From Lachnospiraceae bacterium (GTDB taxonomy: Bacteria > Bacillota > Clostridia > Lachnospirales > Lachnospiraceae): a stretch of 64,000 nt of DNA. Location: positions 93,008-157,007 of the forward strand of contig CAJTFW010000007.1 in NCBI GenBank assembly GCA_910575445.1, given 5' to 3'. A program made the position numbers and the translations under genes. Each line of letters opens with the position of its first letter. Position 1 is the first letter of the stretch. Positions 6,703 through 14,717 of this stretch are shown piece by piece. The notes under the pieces were generated by a model. That model was not told the origin of the DNA. It ran no database searches and saw nothing but the letters and a program-made list of their open reading frames with translations.

Positions 6703-8571
6703 TTATAATAGTTTTTCCACCCTTAAGATTTCTACTGATGCCGCTTTTCCCTTTAAAGCAATCGGCCCTAGAGAAGTAGCCTCAATCCTTCCCTCTAGCG
6801 CATCCGCCACTTCCCTAGAAATATAGATAACGCTTCCTCTCGCACCGTCTTCTGTCCCCTCTCTTAGACGTTTTCCGGTCTCGCTCTCAATCCTAGACGT
6901 TGTATTGACGGTATCGCCAATCACCGTATAATCCATCCGTTTTGGCGAACCTACATTTCCCACAACGGCTTTTCCCATATGGATGCCAATTCCAAAAGAA
7001 AGGATTCTCCCTTCTTCGTTTGCAAGCTTTGGAAAGCGCTCTCTTAACCTGTCGGAGAGCCCTTCTGCTCCTGCTGCCATATCCATAGCCGCTTTAAGAG
7101 CATCCATCACATAGTCCTCTCTAGGAAGCGGTGCATTCCAAAAAGCCATCGCTGCATCTCCAATAAATTTATCCAGCGTACCGCCATGGTCCATAATACA
7201 CTGCGCAAACAGCGGAAGACACTGATTTAAAATCTCTGCCACTTCCCCGGCATCTAAGCGCTCTGACAGTGTGGTAAAGCCTCTGATATCCACAAAAAGA
7301 ACCGCCACTTCTTTTGCTTCCCCACCTGGTTTTAATGCATCAATGCCTTTTTTCAGCAGCTCCTCGACAATCTCCGGCGCCACATATTTCTGAAAAGTCT
7401 GTATCACCTGTCGCCGTCTCCATGCCTCACACAGGTAATGGTAAATCAGACTGCCCGCATACAGAACCGTCACTCCCACTGGAATCCACAACACATGCAG
7501 TATCACTCCCGCCTGATAGACAAAAAAGCACAGAACTGGCCATCCGCCGCACAATCCAGCCCATAAGAGCGAAGAACTGCGTACAGAAAACCGCCAGAAA
7601 CTAATGCCCGCACACACAAGGACCGCATAGAGCAAGAGAAGCTGCATGTTATCTTTCGCTTCTGTTTTATATCTTTCCCACAGCAATGCCTGTATCGCAT
7701 TGGCATGATACTCCACGCCATACATGGGAGCCGCATGGTCTATTGCTGTCAGATATCCATCCTGTAGACCAGCAGTATAAGGGCCAATCAACACTATTTT
7801 CCCGGAAAAATGTTCCGCCGAAACACGTCCAGAGATAACATCTGCCACAGAGATAGATTCATCCAAAGCCCCTGGTCTCCCACAAAATGGCAGATACCAA
7901 AAACCTCTGTGATTGGTTGAAGGCCGTTTTATGCTCTCTTGTCTTGTGACCTCTTTATATTTCTCTGCAATCCTTAAAGCAAAGGAAGGGACTTTTTCCC
8001 CATCTGGTAAAGTAATCTCCAAAAGATGATGCCGAAGAAATCCATCCTGGTCTAACATCATATTGATATGTCCTTTTGCTGAGACATCATTAAGTGCTAG
8101 ATAGGGTTCTTCAAAGGCTGTGATGGCAAAACTGTCCGAAGTATAACTCCCGTCTTCCTGCCAGACCCACTGGTGTTCAAATTCTGCTGCACAGGCTGAG
8201 ACAACATTACCATATTGTGCTGCCGCTCTGGCAAGAAAAGTATCCGCTTCTTCCTCGCTCTCTCCGGCATAGAGTACATCTATTCCAATCACTGCCGGAT
8301 GACAGTCCTCTGACTTATTCAGCGCCTCTAAAAGCCTTGCCATAATCTCTCGGTTCCACTCATTGTAAGGTCCAAATTCTTCCAGAGCCTTTTTATCAAT
8401 CCCAACTAGCACAATCTCTCCATCAAAAGCTTCTCCTCTCTGATACAAAAGGTCACAGACGGTCAAATCCAACCTCTTTAACACTCCCATACCAGCCAAA
8501 AGAACCAGAAAAGCTGCCAGAGCTGCAATTGCCGTAATCGAACGTATGTTTTTCTTTTTTTCTTCAGTCAT
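6703..8571 (-). CDS. CHASE2-domain adenylate/guanylate (class III) cyclase
   Basis: This 622-residue membrane protein has an N-terminal membrane segment (about 14-33), an extracytoplasmic CHASE2 sensor domain (DLLYQRGEAFDGEIVLVGID, then GKIVLIGPYTAGLQD), two or three further membrane segments at about 305-380, and a class III cyclase domain at about 420-600. Metal aspartates are Asp428 (FVDIRGF) and Asp472 (FIGDAAMAF); Lys468 and Asp547 fit adenine recognition; Asn556 and Arg560 fit the transition-state pair. It should therefore make cAMP from ATP on sensing an external signal. Its ATG overlaps the end of the HD-GYP gene by 8 bp. Confidence 0.9.
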   Translation of the reverse strand: MTEEKKKNIRSITAIAALAAFLVLLAGMGVLKRLDLTVCDLLYQRGEAFDGEIVLVGIDKKALEEFGPYNEWNREIMARLLEALNKSEDCHPAVIGIDVLYAGESEEEADTFLARAAAQYGNVVSACAAEFEHQWVWQEDGSYTSDSFAITAFEEPYLALNDVSAKGHINMMLDQDGFLRHHLLEITLPDGEKVPSFALRIAEKYKEVTRQESIKRPSTNHRGFWYLPFCGRPGALDESISVADVISGRVSAEHFSGKIVLIGPYTAGLQDGYLTAIDHAAPMYGVEYHANAIQALLWERYKTEAKDNMQLLLLYAVLVCAGISFWRFSVRSSSLLWAGLCGGWPVLCFFVYQAGVILHVLWIPVGVTVLYAGSLIYHYLCEAWRRRQVIQTFQKYVAPEIVEELLKKGIDALKPGGEAKEVAVLFVDIRGFTTLSERLDAGEVAEILNQCLPLFAQCIMDHGGTLDKFIGDAAMAFWNAPLPREDYVMDALKAAMDMAAGAEGLSDRLRERFPKLANEEGRILSFGIGIHMGKAVVGNVGSPKRMDYTVIGDTVNTTSRIESETGKRLREGTEDGARGSVIYISREVADALEGRIEATSLGPIALKGKAASVEILRVEKLL

Positions 8572-10012
8572 CCCAACATTTACTCTCTCTAAATAACCTT
8601 ACCAGCTCTCTATCAAGCTTTCCTTCTTTTTCTGCCATCAGTTCTAAAATATGTAATGCATCTTCTTTGGCCTTGGCTGGTTTATAAGGACGGTCATCTG
8701 CCACCAGAGAATCATAGATATCCAGAATCGTCATCATCCGTACTTCATAGGGAATCTCATCCCCCTTTAGATGGCGTGGATAACCTGTCCCATTTAAAAA
8801 TTCATGATGAGATGATGCCCACTCCCTGACATGTGACAACTCACTTGAAAATGGAATTTGTCCAAGCAAATCTGCGGTAATCAAGACATGTTCTTCCATA
8901 ATCTTTCGTTCTGCCTGTGAAAGTGTCCCTCTCTCAATCGACAGCATCGCATATTCTTCTTCTGTAAGCCATGGAAGAGTGCTTCCATCTTCTTCTGTAT
9001 AAGTCTTCTGCGCTAGATGCTCCAGTTCTTTTTTCATCTCTTCCTTTAGATAACCTGTATTATTTATCTTATCTACCAGTTGTTCTGCAAGATGAATCTG
9101 AAGAAGTCTTTCTTCTTTTTCTGCCTTGGTAAGCTTCCCCATCAGAAAATCGATTTTCCCAAGCAGCGCAATACGGCCCATGCGATTAGAAAATGCAACT
9201 TTTTGTTCTGGCAGCAAACGCTTTTCTTTATCCATCACTTTAAGCGGCGTAATCACCTTGCCAATATCATGAAGCCATATGCTTATCAGAAGTTCTTCTC
9301 TTTGTTCTGGGGAAAAGCTTCGCTTTTTTTGTTTCTCCAGATACTCCATAAACCGCTCTGCACATGCTGCCATATGCTCAGAATGTCTGACATTGTAGGG
9401 AGTTCTCTTGTTAATCGCGGTAGACATCACCCGAACAAAAGACCAAAACAGCTCTTTAATATTTCCCATATATTGGACATTCTGGATGGCAATCGCCGCC
9501 TGAGAAGCCACAGACTGAAGAATCAGCTCCATTTCCTTTGAAAATGCACATACATGGCCGTCTGCATCCATCGCGTTGATTAATTGCAGTACCCCAAGCC
9601 CCTCCTGCTTTTGATTATACATGGGAACCACTAACATCGAGCGCGTATCGTACCCTGTCTCCTTATCGTATTTTGCCGGACCCGAAAAGTCATATTTTTT
9701 ACTGTTTTTTACATCTGTAATCGAGACCACTTTATTTTTTAAAAATGCATAAGCGCACACATGGTCTTTTCGCAGTGGTACAGGTTTCATATCGGGCTTT
9801 TGCCCGTCTCCGCCCACACAGATTCCTTTACTGATTGTACGCATAATCCGAAAATGCAGATAGTCTCCCTCTTTTAGATAAAGAGTCCCTGCATCACAAT
9901 GTGCCAGCTTCATCATACAATCTAAAATCTCCTGTAAAAGCTGATTTAAGTTTCGCTTCTCTGACAAAAGCACTCCGATTCTAAGAATCTCTTCCATCTC
10001 TTTTGTGGTCAT
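8564..10012 (-). CDS. GAF domain plus HD-GYP phosphodiesterase
   Basis: This protein of 482 residues has a GAF domain at about 20-180 (DAGTLYLKEGDYLHFRI, SMLVVPMYNQKQEGLGVLQL) and a C-terminal HD-GYP domain. The HD pair is at 248-249 (LHDIGK) and HHEFLNGTGYP is at 402-412. HD-GYP enzymes hydrolyse cyclic dinucleotides such as c-di-GMP; the ligand here is unknown. Between the HD and GYP motifs there are about 150 residues, clearly more than usual, so a charged helical insertion of roughly 90 residues is present. The start ATG at 10012 overlaps the stop of the upstream hydrolase gene as ATGA; a CAT further out is less well placed. Confidence 0.88.
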   Translation of the reverse strand: MTTKEMEEILRIGVLLSEKRNLNQLLQEILDCMMKLAHCDAGTLYLKEGDYLHFRIMRTISKGICVGGDGQKPDMKPVPLRKDHVCAYAFLKNKVVSITDVKNSKKYDFSGPAKYDKETGYDTRSMLVVPMYNQKQEGLGVLQLINAMDADGHVCAFSKEMELILQSVASQAAIAIQNVQYMGNIKELFWSFVRVMSTAINKRTPYNVRHSEHMAACAERFMEYLEKQKKRSFSPEQREELLISIWLHDIGKVITPLKVMDKEKRLLPEQKVAFSNRMGRIALLGKIDFLMGKLTKAEKEERLLQIHLAEQLVDKINNTGYLKEEMKKELEHLAQKTYTEEDGSTLPWLTEEEYAMLSIERGTLSQAERKIMEEHVLITADLLGQIPFSSELSHVREWASSHHEFLNGTGYPRHLKGDEIPYEVRMMTILDIYDSLVADDRPYKPAKAKEDALHILELMAEKEGKLDRELVRLFRESKCWDD

Positions 10013-10833
10013 AATATCATCTCCATCCCTTCTCTTGCAAATCTGCAAAAAGCACAAGACGCCTGTGCCAGCGCTTCCTGCTGATGCAAAAATTCATCCG
10101 TATACCGCCTGTGATAGTGCGTCATCCAAATCTCTTTTGCTTGTGAAGCCTTTAGAAAATCCAGTCCCTGCTCCCATGTGGAATGTCCCCATCCTTTTTG
10201 CAAATCCTCTGAAATATATCCTGCATCCCAGATAATCAAATCCGCCTTCCTTGCACAGAAGAGCAACGCTTCTTCTGGAGTATCCAAAGCCTCATAATCC
10301 AACATATAGGACAGGCATTTTTCCTTCCCTTCTAGCCGATACAAAAGACTCCCTCCAGGATGTCTGGCGCGAAAAGTGCGAACCAAGACATCTTCTTCGT
10401 CTGAAAGTCTTATGCACTGTCTGTCTCCAATCTCATGCAGCACTATCTTTGCGCGAAAGTCTGCAAAGCCAACCGGCCAGTAGGGAGGGCCTATCAGTCT
10501 TTTTAAAAGTTTTTCAAAGCTTACCCCTTCTTTCGCTTCTCCGTACAGATGAATGGTAAATTCTGGTTTATAAAAAGGCGCAAAATCAAACAGTCCAAGT
10601 ACATGGTCCAGATGCAGATGACTGAAAAAAATATCAAGTCTTTGAACCTTTTTTTGACGTTTTAGTTCTTCCCCTAACTTAGAAAGCCCGCTTCCGGCAT
10701 CTAAGATTAGCATACGCGTTCCCCATTCTACCGAGATACAGGAAGTATTTCCGCCATAATACAGATAATTATCCTCTGCCACAGGCCCTGAGCCCCTGAC
10801 TCCCCATACACGAATCCGCCATCTGTCTTTCAT
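10009..10833 (-). CDS. Metallo-beta-lactamase-fold hydrolase (cyclic nucleotide phosphodiesterase-like)
   Basis: This 274-residue protein carries the metal-binding motif SHLHLDH (His72, His74, Asp76, His77), an early WGVRGSGPV and GGNTSCISV, HPGGSLLYRL, DYEAL, IWDAGY and a late MTHYHR. These are marks of an MBL-fold subgroup often found with GAF, HD and cyclase signalling genes and related to phosphodiesterases and RNase Z. No signal peptide is seen. Coupled by a four-base overlap to the HD-GYP gene, it probably belongs to the same nucleotide-signalling operon. A role in degrading the cyclic nucleotide is inference. Confidence 0.85.
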   Translation of the reverse strand: MKDRWRIRVWGVRGSGPVAEDNYLYYGGNTSCISVEWGTRMLILDAGSGLSKLGEELKRQKKVQRLDIFFSHLHLDHVLGLFDFAPFYKPEFTIHLYGEAKEGVSFEKLLKRLIGPPYWPVGFADFRAKIVLHEIGDRQCIRLSDEEDVLVRTFRARHPGGSLLYRLEGKEKCLSYMLDYEALDTPEEALLFCARKADLIIWDAGYISEDLQKGWGHSTWEQGLDFLKASQAKEIWMTHYHRRYTDEFLHQQEALAQASCAFCRFAREGMEMIL

Positions 10834-10989
10834 CTTGCCTCCTTTTACTGGCTTTCACCTTTTATTTCATAAAAAGCGCAGTCTGCTCTTCTCCATAAGA
10901 ATATACAAATGTATCTCCAAGCAGCATAACACGGTCTGCCGGATAACCTTCTGTCACTTTTTGAAACTCCTTATCTTTCCTTCTCCGAT

Positions 10990-11904
10990 TCAGGCATTGA
11001 TTTCTCCAGACAGTGTCAAAAGTTCTTGCATCCCATCATCTGATGGTTCACAATAATAATATCTGTACTGATGAGGCACAATCGCCTCCCCCTGTTGATT
11101 GATTGCTCCACACAGGTCATCTTTCATCGTCAGGATAACTCCCCCGCCACTACTTAAATACTCCAGCTCTGTCTTGCTTATGGTCAATGTCTGCGGTTCT
11201 TCTGTTTCGTCTGCCCTATCTTCCTCTAAAGCTTCTTCTCCTTCTAACCCGGAGGCTTCTAACATCTCCTGGCTAAGCTCTTCAAGCACAAATGCCGGAA
11301 TATCTGACTTTTGAAACCTTTCCACACGAATATTTGCCTCGCCATCTATGACAGAAAGTTCTGCCATCTCTCCTGCTTCTACAAACTCTGTTTTTGCCTG
11401 GCTATCCTCTGGAAGTATTACACCGCCTTCCACCATTCCTTCCAGAATATATGCAAACATATGTTCTTCATCTTTTACTTCCACCCATCCACAAGTTCCC
11501 CGGATTCCAACCATCATGGTAGAGCTTCGAATCTCAAAAGTCTCATCTTCCTCTAATGGCTCTGTAACATGAAAGAACAGACTTCCACTCTTTACATAAG
11601 CAGTCAGCCCCTTTCCTTCTTTCTGTACTTCCACTTCACTGTCTTCATCCATCTTCGCAAGCTTTACCTCGTCCAAATCTATCCACGCATAACTTGCGTG
11701 CTGTGTTCCCACCTGATAACCACTGTATAACCCAAGTTTTTCTATAAGACTTATCTCTTTTCCATCTTTATCAACAACGCCTACTTCTCCCTCTGCTTTT
11801 ACCAGATGCATCGAAGTAGCTGTCTCTTTCTGTCCACAGGCAGACAACAAAACACTTATCGCCAGAAACAGCACTATGATACGTTTTGTTCCATTTTGAA
11901 TCAT
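10990..11904 (-). CDS. FecR-domain lipoprotein, 3' end probably frameshifted
   Basis: This protein of 304 residues begins with a lipoprotein signal ending in the lipobox LLSAC (Cys23). It then has a FecR-like domain: ISLIEKLGLYSGYQVGT, AYVKSGSLFFHV, TMMVGIRGTCGWV. An acidic stretch (GLEGEEALEEDRADETEE) leads to a WG-repeat-like segment (CGAINQQGEAIVPHQYRYY). It should be anchored outside the membrane and may present a signal to the CHASE2 cyclase encoded downstream. The frame stops at 10990, but another frame stays open from there to about 10863 and reads VTEGYPADRVMLLGDTFVYS, which looks like the natural C-terminus. A frameshift or sequencing error near 10990 is likely. Confidence 0.82.
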   Translation of the reverse strand: MIQNGTKRIIVLFLAISVLLSACGQKETATSMHLVKAEGEVGVVDKDGKEISLIEKLGLYSGYQVGTQHASYAWIDLDEVKLAKMDEDSEVEVQKEGKGLTAYVKSGSLFFHVTEPLEEDETFEIRSSTMMVGIRGTCGWVEVKDEEHMFAYILEGMVEGGVILPEDSQAKTEFVEAGEMAELSVIDGEANIRVERFQKSDIPAFVLEELSQEMLEASGLEGEEALEEDRADETEEPQTLTISKTELEYLSSGGGVILTMKDDLCGAINQQGEAIVPHQYRYYYCEPSDDGMQELLTLSGEINA

Positions 11905-12023
11905 GTTTCTATTTCCTCCATTTTTTGTATTCTCTCAATTTTTCTATTTTACCATAAAAATGCCGGCAAATCACCTTGTTTTTTTGTAAAAGGAATTGCT
12001 ATTATGTATGGCATATAAGAGTA

Positions 12024-12226
12024 GTGTTCCGCCCGAAGCGTGTGTATCGAAGCCAACGCACAGCCCGACATGGTCTGGCAGATGTTCCTGCAAGACCCAT
12101 TGGACGCCATCGGCACTTAGCGAGCGCAAGCGGAACGCGCAGTCGCGAGCTTAGTACCGCTATAGGCGTTCATTAAGCGCGAGCGGGGTCTTTTGGGAAC
12201 ATCTGCCAGGCCATGGCGAGCGTCCC
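12024..12226 (+). repeat. Dispersed structured repeat family 1, copy B
   Basis: Located in the 423-bp space before coaBC. Outer arms CATGGTCTGGCAGATGTTCC (12069-12088) and GGAACATCTGCCAGGCCATG (12196-12215) are complementary. The core is the same as in copy A with small changes. Upstream of the arm is a flank that copy C also has, containing GTGTTCCGCCCGAAGCG and TGTGTATCGAAGCCAACGC; it ends downstream with GCGAGCGTCCC. Relative to copy C the arm differs as GGCAGA/TCTGCC against GGTAGA/TCTACC, a compensating pair change. Confidence 0.9.
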
Positions 12227-12263
12227 TTGTATAAAATAAAAAATACATTCTCCCCCACCCTGC

Positions 12264-12293
12264 TTGCGAAACCCTTCTTCCACATGATAAAAT
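12264..12293 (+). promoter_or_regulatory. Promoter of coaBC
   Basis: TTGCGA (12264-12269) and TAAAAT (12288-12293) are 18 bases apart and 35 bases upstream of the coaBC ATG. Confidence 0.55.
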
Positions 12294-12327
12294 ACAAATA
12301 CCCAAAATCCAGAATGGAGGATTCACT

Positions 12328-13524
12328 ATGTTAAAAAATAAACACGTAATCTTAGGTGTCACCGGCAGTATCGCTGCCTATAAAATCGCCTCGCTTGCCA
12401 GCGCCCTAAAAAAGCTGCACTGCGAAGTTCAAGTAATTATGACCCAAAATGCCACCAACTTTATCAATCCCATCACCTTTGAGACCTTAACTAACACCAA
12501 ATGCCTTGTCGACACATTCGACCGCCATTTTTCCTTTGAAGTCGAACATATCGCCGTTGCCAAGCGCGCAGACCTGGTGCTTGTTGCCCCTGCCTCCGCC
12601 AATGTTATTGGCAAACTCGCCCATGGCATCGCAGACGATATGCTGACAACAACCCTGATGGCCTGTACCTGTCCTAAGCTTCTCTCTCCCGCTATGAACA
12701 CTGCCATGTTCGAAAATCCTATCGTACAGGACAACCTTAAGACTTTACAGCACTATGGGTATCAAATTATCCATCCATCCACTGGCCGTCTTGCCTGTGG
12801 TGATACCGGCGCTGGCAAGATGCCGGAACCAGAAGATTTATTATCTTATATCCTAAAAGAGATTGCCTGTGAAAAAGACCTGTCCGGTAAAAAAATCCTG
12901 GTTACTGCCGGCCCCACAAAGGAGCCCATAGACCCCGTACGCTATATCACCAACCATTCCACCGGCAAGATGGGCTATGCCATTGCCAGAGCTGCCATGT
13001 TAAGAGGCGCCGAAGTCACTTTAGTCTCAGGCCCCGTAGACCTTGCACCAGTGCCATTTGTCCATCTTGTACCCATTCATTCCGCCGAAGATATGTTTCA
13101 AGCCGTCACAGCTGTCTCAGAAGCGCAGGATGCCATTATCAAAGCCGCTGCCGTGGCAGACTACACCCCTGTCCATGTCAGCTCTGAAAAAGTAAAGAAA
13201 AAGGACGATGACCTAAGCATCCCCCTAAAACGCACCAAAGATATCCTAAAATATCTCGGCGAACACAAAAAGCCCTGCCAAACCCTTGTTGGCTTCTCTA
13301 TGGAAACTGAAAATATGTTAAAAAATTCACAGGAAAAACTTATCCGAAAAAATGTAGATATGATAATTGCCAACAACCTAAAGACCGCTGGTGCTGGCTT
13401 TGGCACCGACACCAATGTTGTGACTCTTATCACCAAAGACTTTATAAAAGAACTCCCTATTATGAGCAAAGATGACGTAGCTCATGAAATACTAAATCAT
13501 ATCTTTTGCCCTGCGGTTTCCTAA
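12328..13524 (+). CDS. coaBC: Bifunctional phosphopantothenoylcysteine decarboxylase / phosphopantothenate-cysteine ligase
   Basis: This 398-residue protein has both CoaBC halves. The N-terminal flavoprotein decarboxylase shows LGVTGSIAAYKI, VLVAPASANVIGKLAHGIADD and SPAMNTAMF; the His of the KC-type active site is in FEVEHIAVAKRAD. The C-terminal ligase part shows ILVTAGPTKEPIDPVRYIT, NHSTGKMG, AAAVADYTP and a lysine-rich KVKKKDDD. It converts phosphopantothenate and cysteine to phosphopantetheine in coenzyme A synthesis. AATGGAGG precedes the ATG. It is a single-gene unit on the plus strand; a weak hairpin (13508-13534) follows the stop. Confidence 0.95.
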   Translation: MLKNKHVILGVTGSIAAYKIASLASALKKLHCEVQVIMTQNATNFINPITFETLTNTKCLVDTFDRHFSFEVEHIAVAKRADLVLVAPASANVIGKLAHGIADDMLTTTLMACTCPKLLSPAMNTAMFENPIVQDNLKTLQHYGYQIIHPSTGRLACGDTGAGKMPEPEDLLSYILKEIACEKDLSGKKILVTAGPTKEPIDPVRYITNHSTGKMGYAIARAAMLRGAEVTLVSGPVDLAPVPFVHLVPIHSAEDMFQAVTAVSEAQDAIIKAAAVADYTPVHVSSEKVKKKDDDLSIPLKRTKDILKYLGEHKKPCQTLVGFSMETENMLKNSQEKLIRKNVDMIIANNLKTAGAGFGTDTNVVTLITKDFIKELPIMSKDDVAHEILNHIFCPAVS

Positions 13525-13555
13525 ACCCAGGGCATATTTATCCCATTATTTGCCT

Positions 13556-14200
13556 TTATATATAATGTTTTAAGCTTATTTTTTGACTTATCTCATCTGG
13601 CAATCGCAAATTATTTAAGTTTAATCCCTTTGCAACATGTTTTATCCTATCATAAATTTCTGTATAAATCTCTTTTTCCAGAATTGCCAACACTTGAGAT
13701 GGAGTATTTACAAAATGTTTCATATCCTCAAGAAGTGCAGAAGAAGGTACATATGTTTCTTGTTCTTTAGTCAATCCCAGACAAAAATTTACATTTCCCA
13801 TCACTTTGTCCACAAATAAATATGGTCTTACATTATTATAATCTCCAGTAATCTTTGTAATTTTTGTCACATCCATCAAAACTGGTAGAGCTGTTAATTT
13901 TAATGGTGTTGTTCCATCATCTCTAAATTTTATTTCATTTACACTCAATTTATTTTCAATACATTTTCTGTAGAAATTTATAGATTGTCCACGAAGTACA
14001 TGTCCCTCTTGGTCCAATAACTCCACTCCTGTTAAATGTTGATAATTTCTTTCATAAAACACAACTTCTATAAACCGAATAGACTGGTCTTTTCTCTCCC
14101 GATAAATGATTAACAATTTTTTATTTAAAAGCTTTTTCTGATATTGTTTTGCACAATTTAATACCATTCTTCTTGCATCTTCTTTTGTGTATCTCATCAT
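13556..14200 (-). CDS. PBECR4-like nuclease, candidate toxin of a type III-like toxin-antitoxin locus
   Basis: This 214-residue basic protein (MRYTKEDARRMVLNCAKQYQ..., ERNYQHLTGVEL, FYRKCIENKLSVNEI, MDVTKITKITGDYN) matches my recollection of the PBECR4 family, predicted BECR-fold ribonucleases (barnase, EndoU, colicin E5/D, RelE relatives). No database check was possible. No signal peptide or membrane segment is present. AGGATGAT lies just before two adjacent ATGs; spacing favours the second (14197). Upstream on the same strand come a perfect sigma-A promoter, three 51-nt hairpin repeats and a terminator, the order known from ToxIN, CptIN and TenpIN. Low GC compared with flanking genes suggests acquisition. 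Toxicity is inferred, not shown. Confidence 0.65.
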   Translation of the reverse strand: MMRYTKEDARRMVLNCAKQYQKKLLNKKLLIIYRERKDQSIRFIEVVFYERNYQHLTGVELLDQEGHVLRGQSINFYRKCIENKLSVNEIKFRDDGTTPLKLTALPVLMDVTKITKITGDYNNVRPYLFVDKVMGNVNFCLGLTKEQETYVPSSALLEDMKHFVNTPSQVLAILEKEIYTEIYDRIKHVAKGLNLNNLRLPDEISQKISLKHYI

Positions 14201-14224
14201 ATCATCCTATCATTATTTATAAAT

Positions 14225-14417
14225 TTAAAGAGAGAGTAATAACACCATTGTGTTATCTACTCTCTCTTTGTGGCTAATTTTAGTGTTGTCTGCCAACGAC
14301 TGGTATACCAACCAGTAGATATATCGGCTTTTAGTGTTGTCCGCCAACGGTCAATCACCTGATTGACAAGTGTATCAGATTAAAGTGTTAGCCCACTAGA
14401 AAAGCACGCTTTTCTTA
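14225..14417 (-). ncRNA. Tandem hairpin-repeat RNA, candidate RNA antitoxin
   Basis: Transcription from the promoter at 14451-14423 should start near 14416 and run into three units. On the plus strand the conserved boxes start at 14282 (AGTGTTGTCTGCCAACG), 14333 (AGTGTTGTCCGCCAACG) and 14384 (AGTGTTAGCCCACT), exactly 51 bases apart. Beside each box is a hairpin of unrelated sequence but intact pairing: ACTGGT/ACCAGT (14299-14316), GTCAAT/ATTGAC (14350-14367), AGAAAAGC/GCTTTTCT (14398-14415). The RNA ends in a terminator directly before the nuclease gene. This fits a processed repeat antitoxin of type III systems. Confidence 0.7.
14227..14269 (-). terminator. Terminator between repeat RNA and nuclease gene
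   Basis: AAAGAGAGAGTA (minus strand) pairs with TACTCTCTCTTT, with an inner ATAACAC/GTGTTAT stem and a four-base loop, followed by AAATTT. It would limit read-through into the nuclease gene, as the leaky terminator does in type III toxin-antitoxin loci. Confidence 0.8.
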
Positions 14418-14422
14418 TATTT

Positions 14423-14451
14423 ATTATATGCAAGAATTATTTTTATGTCAA
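14423..14451 (-). promoter_or_regulatory. Perfect consensus sigma-A promoter of the repeat RNA
   Basis: On the minus strand TTGACA (14451-14446), a 17-base spacer and TATAAT (14428-14423) match the consensus at every position. The predicted start at about 14416 coincides with the first hairpin of the repeat RNA. Confidence 0.9.
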
Positions 14452-14465
14452 TAAATTTTCTAAAA

Positions 14466-14621
14466 ATGATACTACCTGGTAAGCCAAGCATCGCTTATTT
14501 TCACAGTGCCCTTCCAGCTGGGCCACATCTTAGACTTTGCCTAAGATGGCCGGATTCGAACCGGCGTATCCTGTGCCCTGGATAAAATAGAAGGATGATG
14601 CCTGATAGCCAGGTGTATCAT
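14466..14621 (-). ncRNA. tRNA-mimicking RNA module 3 (Y RNA/YrlA-like)
   Basis: An outer helix (ATGATACACCTGG, 14621-14609, with CCAGGTAGTATCAT, 14479-14466) encloses a tRNA-like body. In transcript order: ATCCTTCTA (14596-14588), a hairpin TATCC/GGATA, a T-arm GCCGG-TTCGAAT-CCGGC (14565-14549), an acceptor-like stem CATCTTAG/CTAAGATG closed by a 7-nt loop (14548-14526), and a D-arm GCCC/GGGC (14523-14508). The acceptor end is a closed loop and the two RNA ends lie where a tRNA has its anticodon stem. This topology is that of bacterial Y RNAs. TTTTTAG right after the outer helix may end transcription here. Confidence 0.65.
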
Positions 14622-14624
14622 AAT

Positions 14625-14708
14625 CTTCGGGAAAGCTGGTACTCAAAATAGCCATAATCAAGGCCGGATTCGAACCGGAATAGAAGGATGAATACCAATA
14701 GCCCGAAG
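14625..14708 (-). ncRNA. tRNA-mimicking RNA module 2 (reduced)
   Basis: A perfect outer helix CTTCGGG (14708-14702) with CCCGAAG (14631-14625) is extended by TGGTA/TACCA. Inside are the shared ATCCTTCTA box (14689-14681) and a T-arm CCGG-TTCGAAT-CCGG (14678-14664). The closed acceptor stem and D-arm seen in modules 1 and 3 are missing, so this is a reduced or decayed module. It lies 9 bases after module 1 and 3 bases before module 3 and is probably part of the same transcript. Confidence 0.55.
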
Positions 14709-14717
14709 TCTTTTATT

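Noticed and set aside
14282..14415. CRISPR array
   Set aside because: Only three units, 51-base period, the variable parts are self-complementary hairpins rather than unique spacers, and no cas genes are present.
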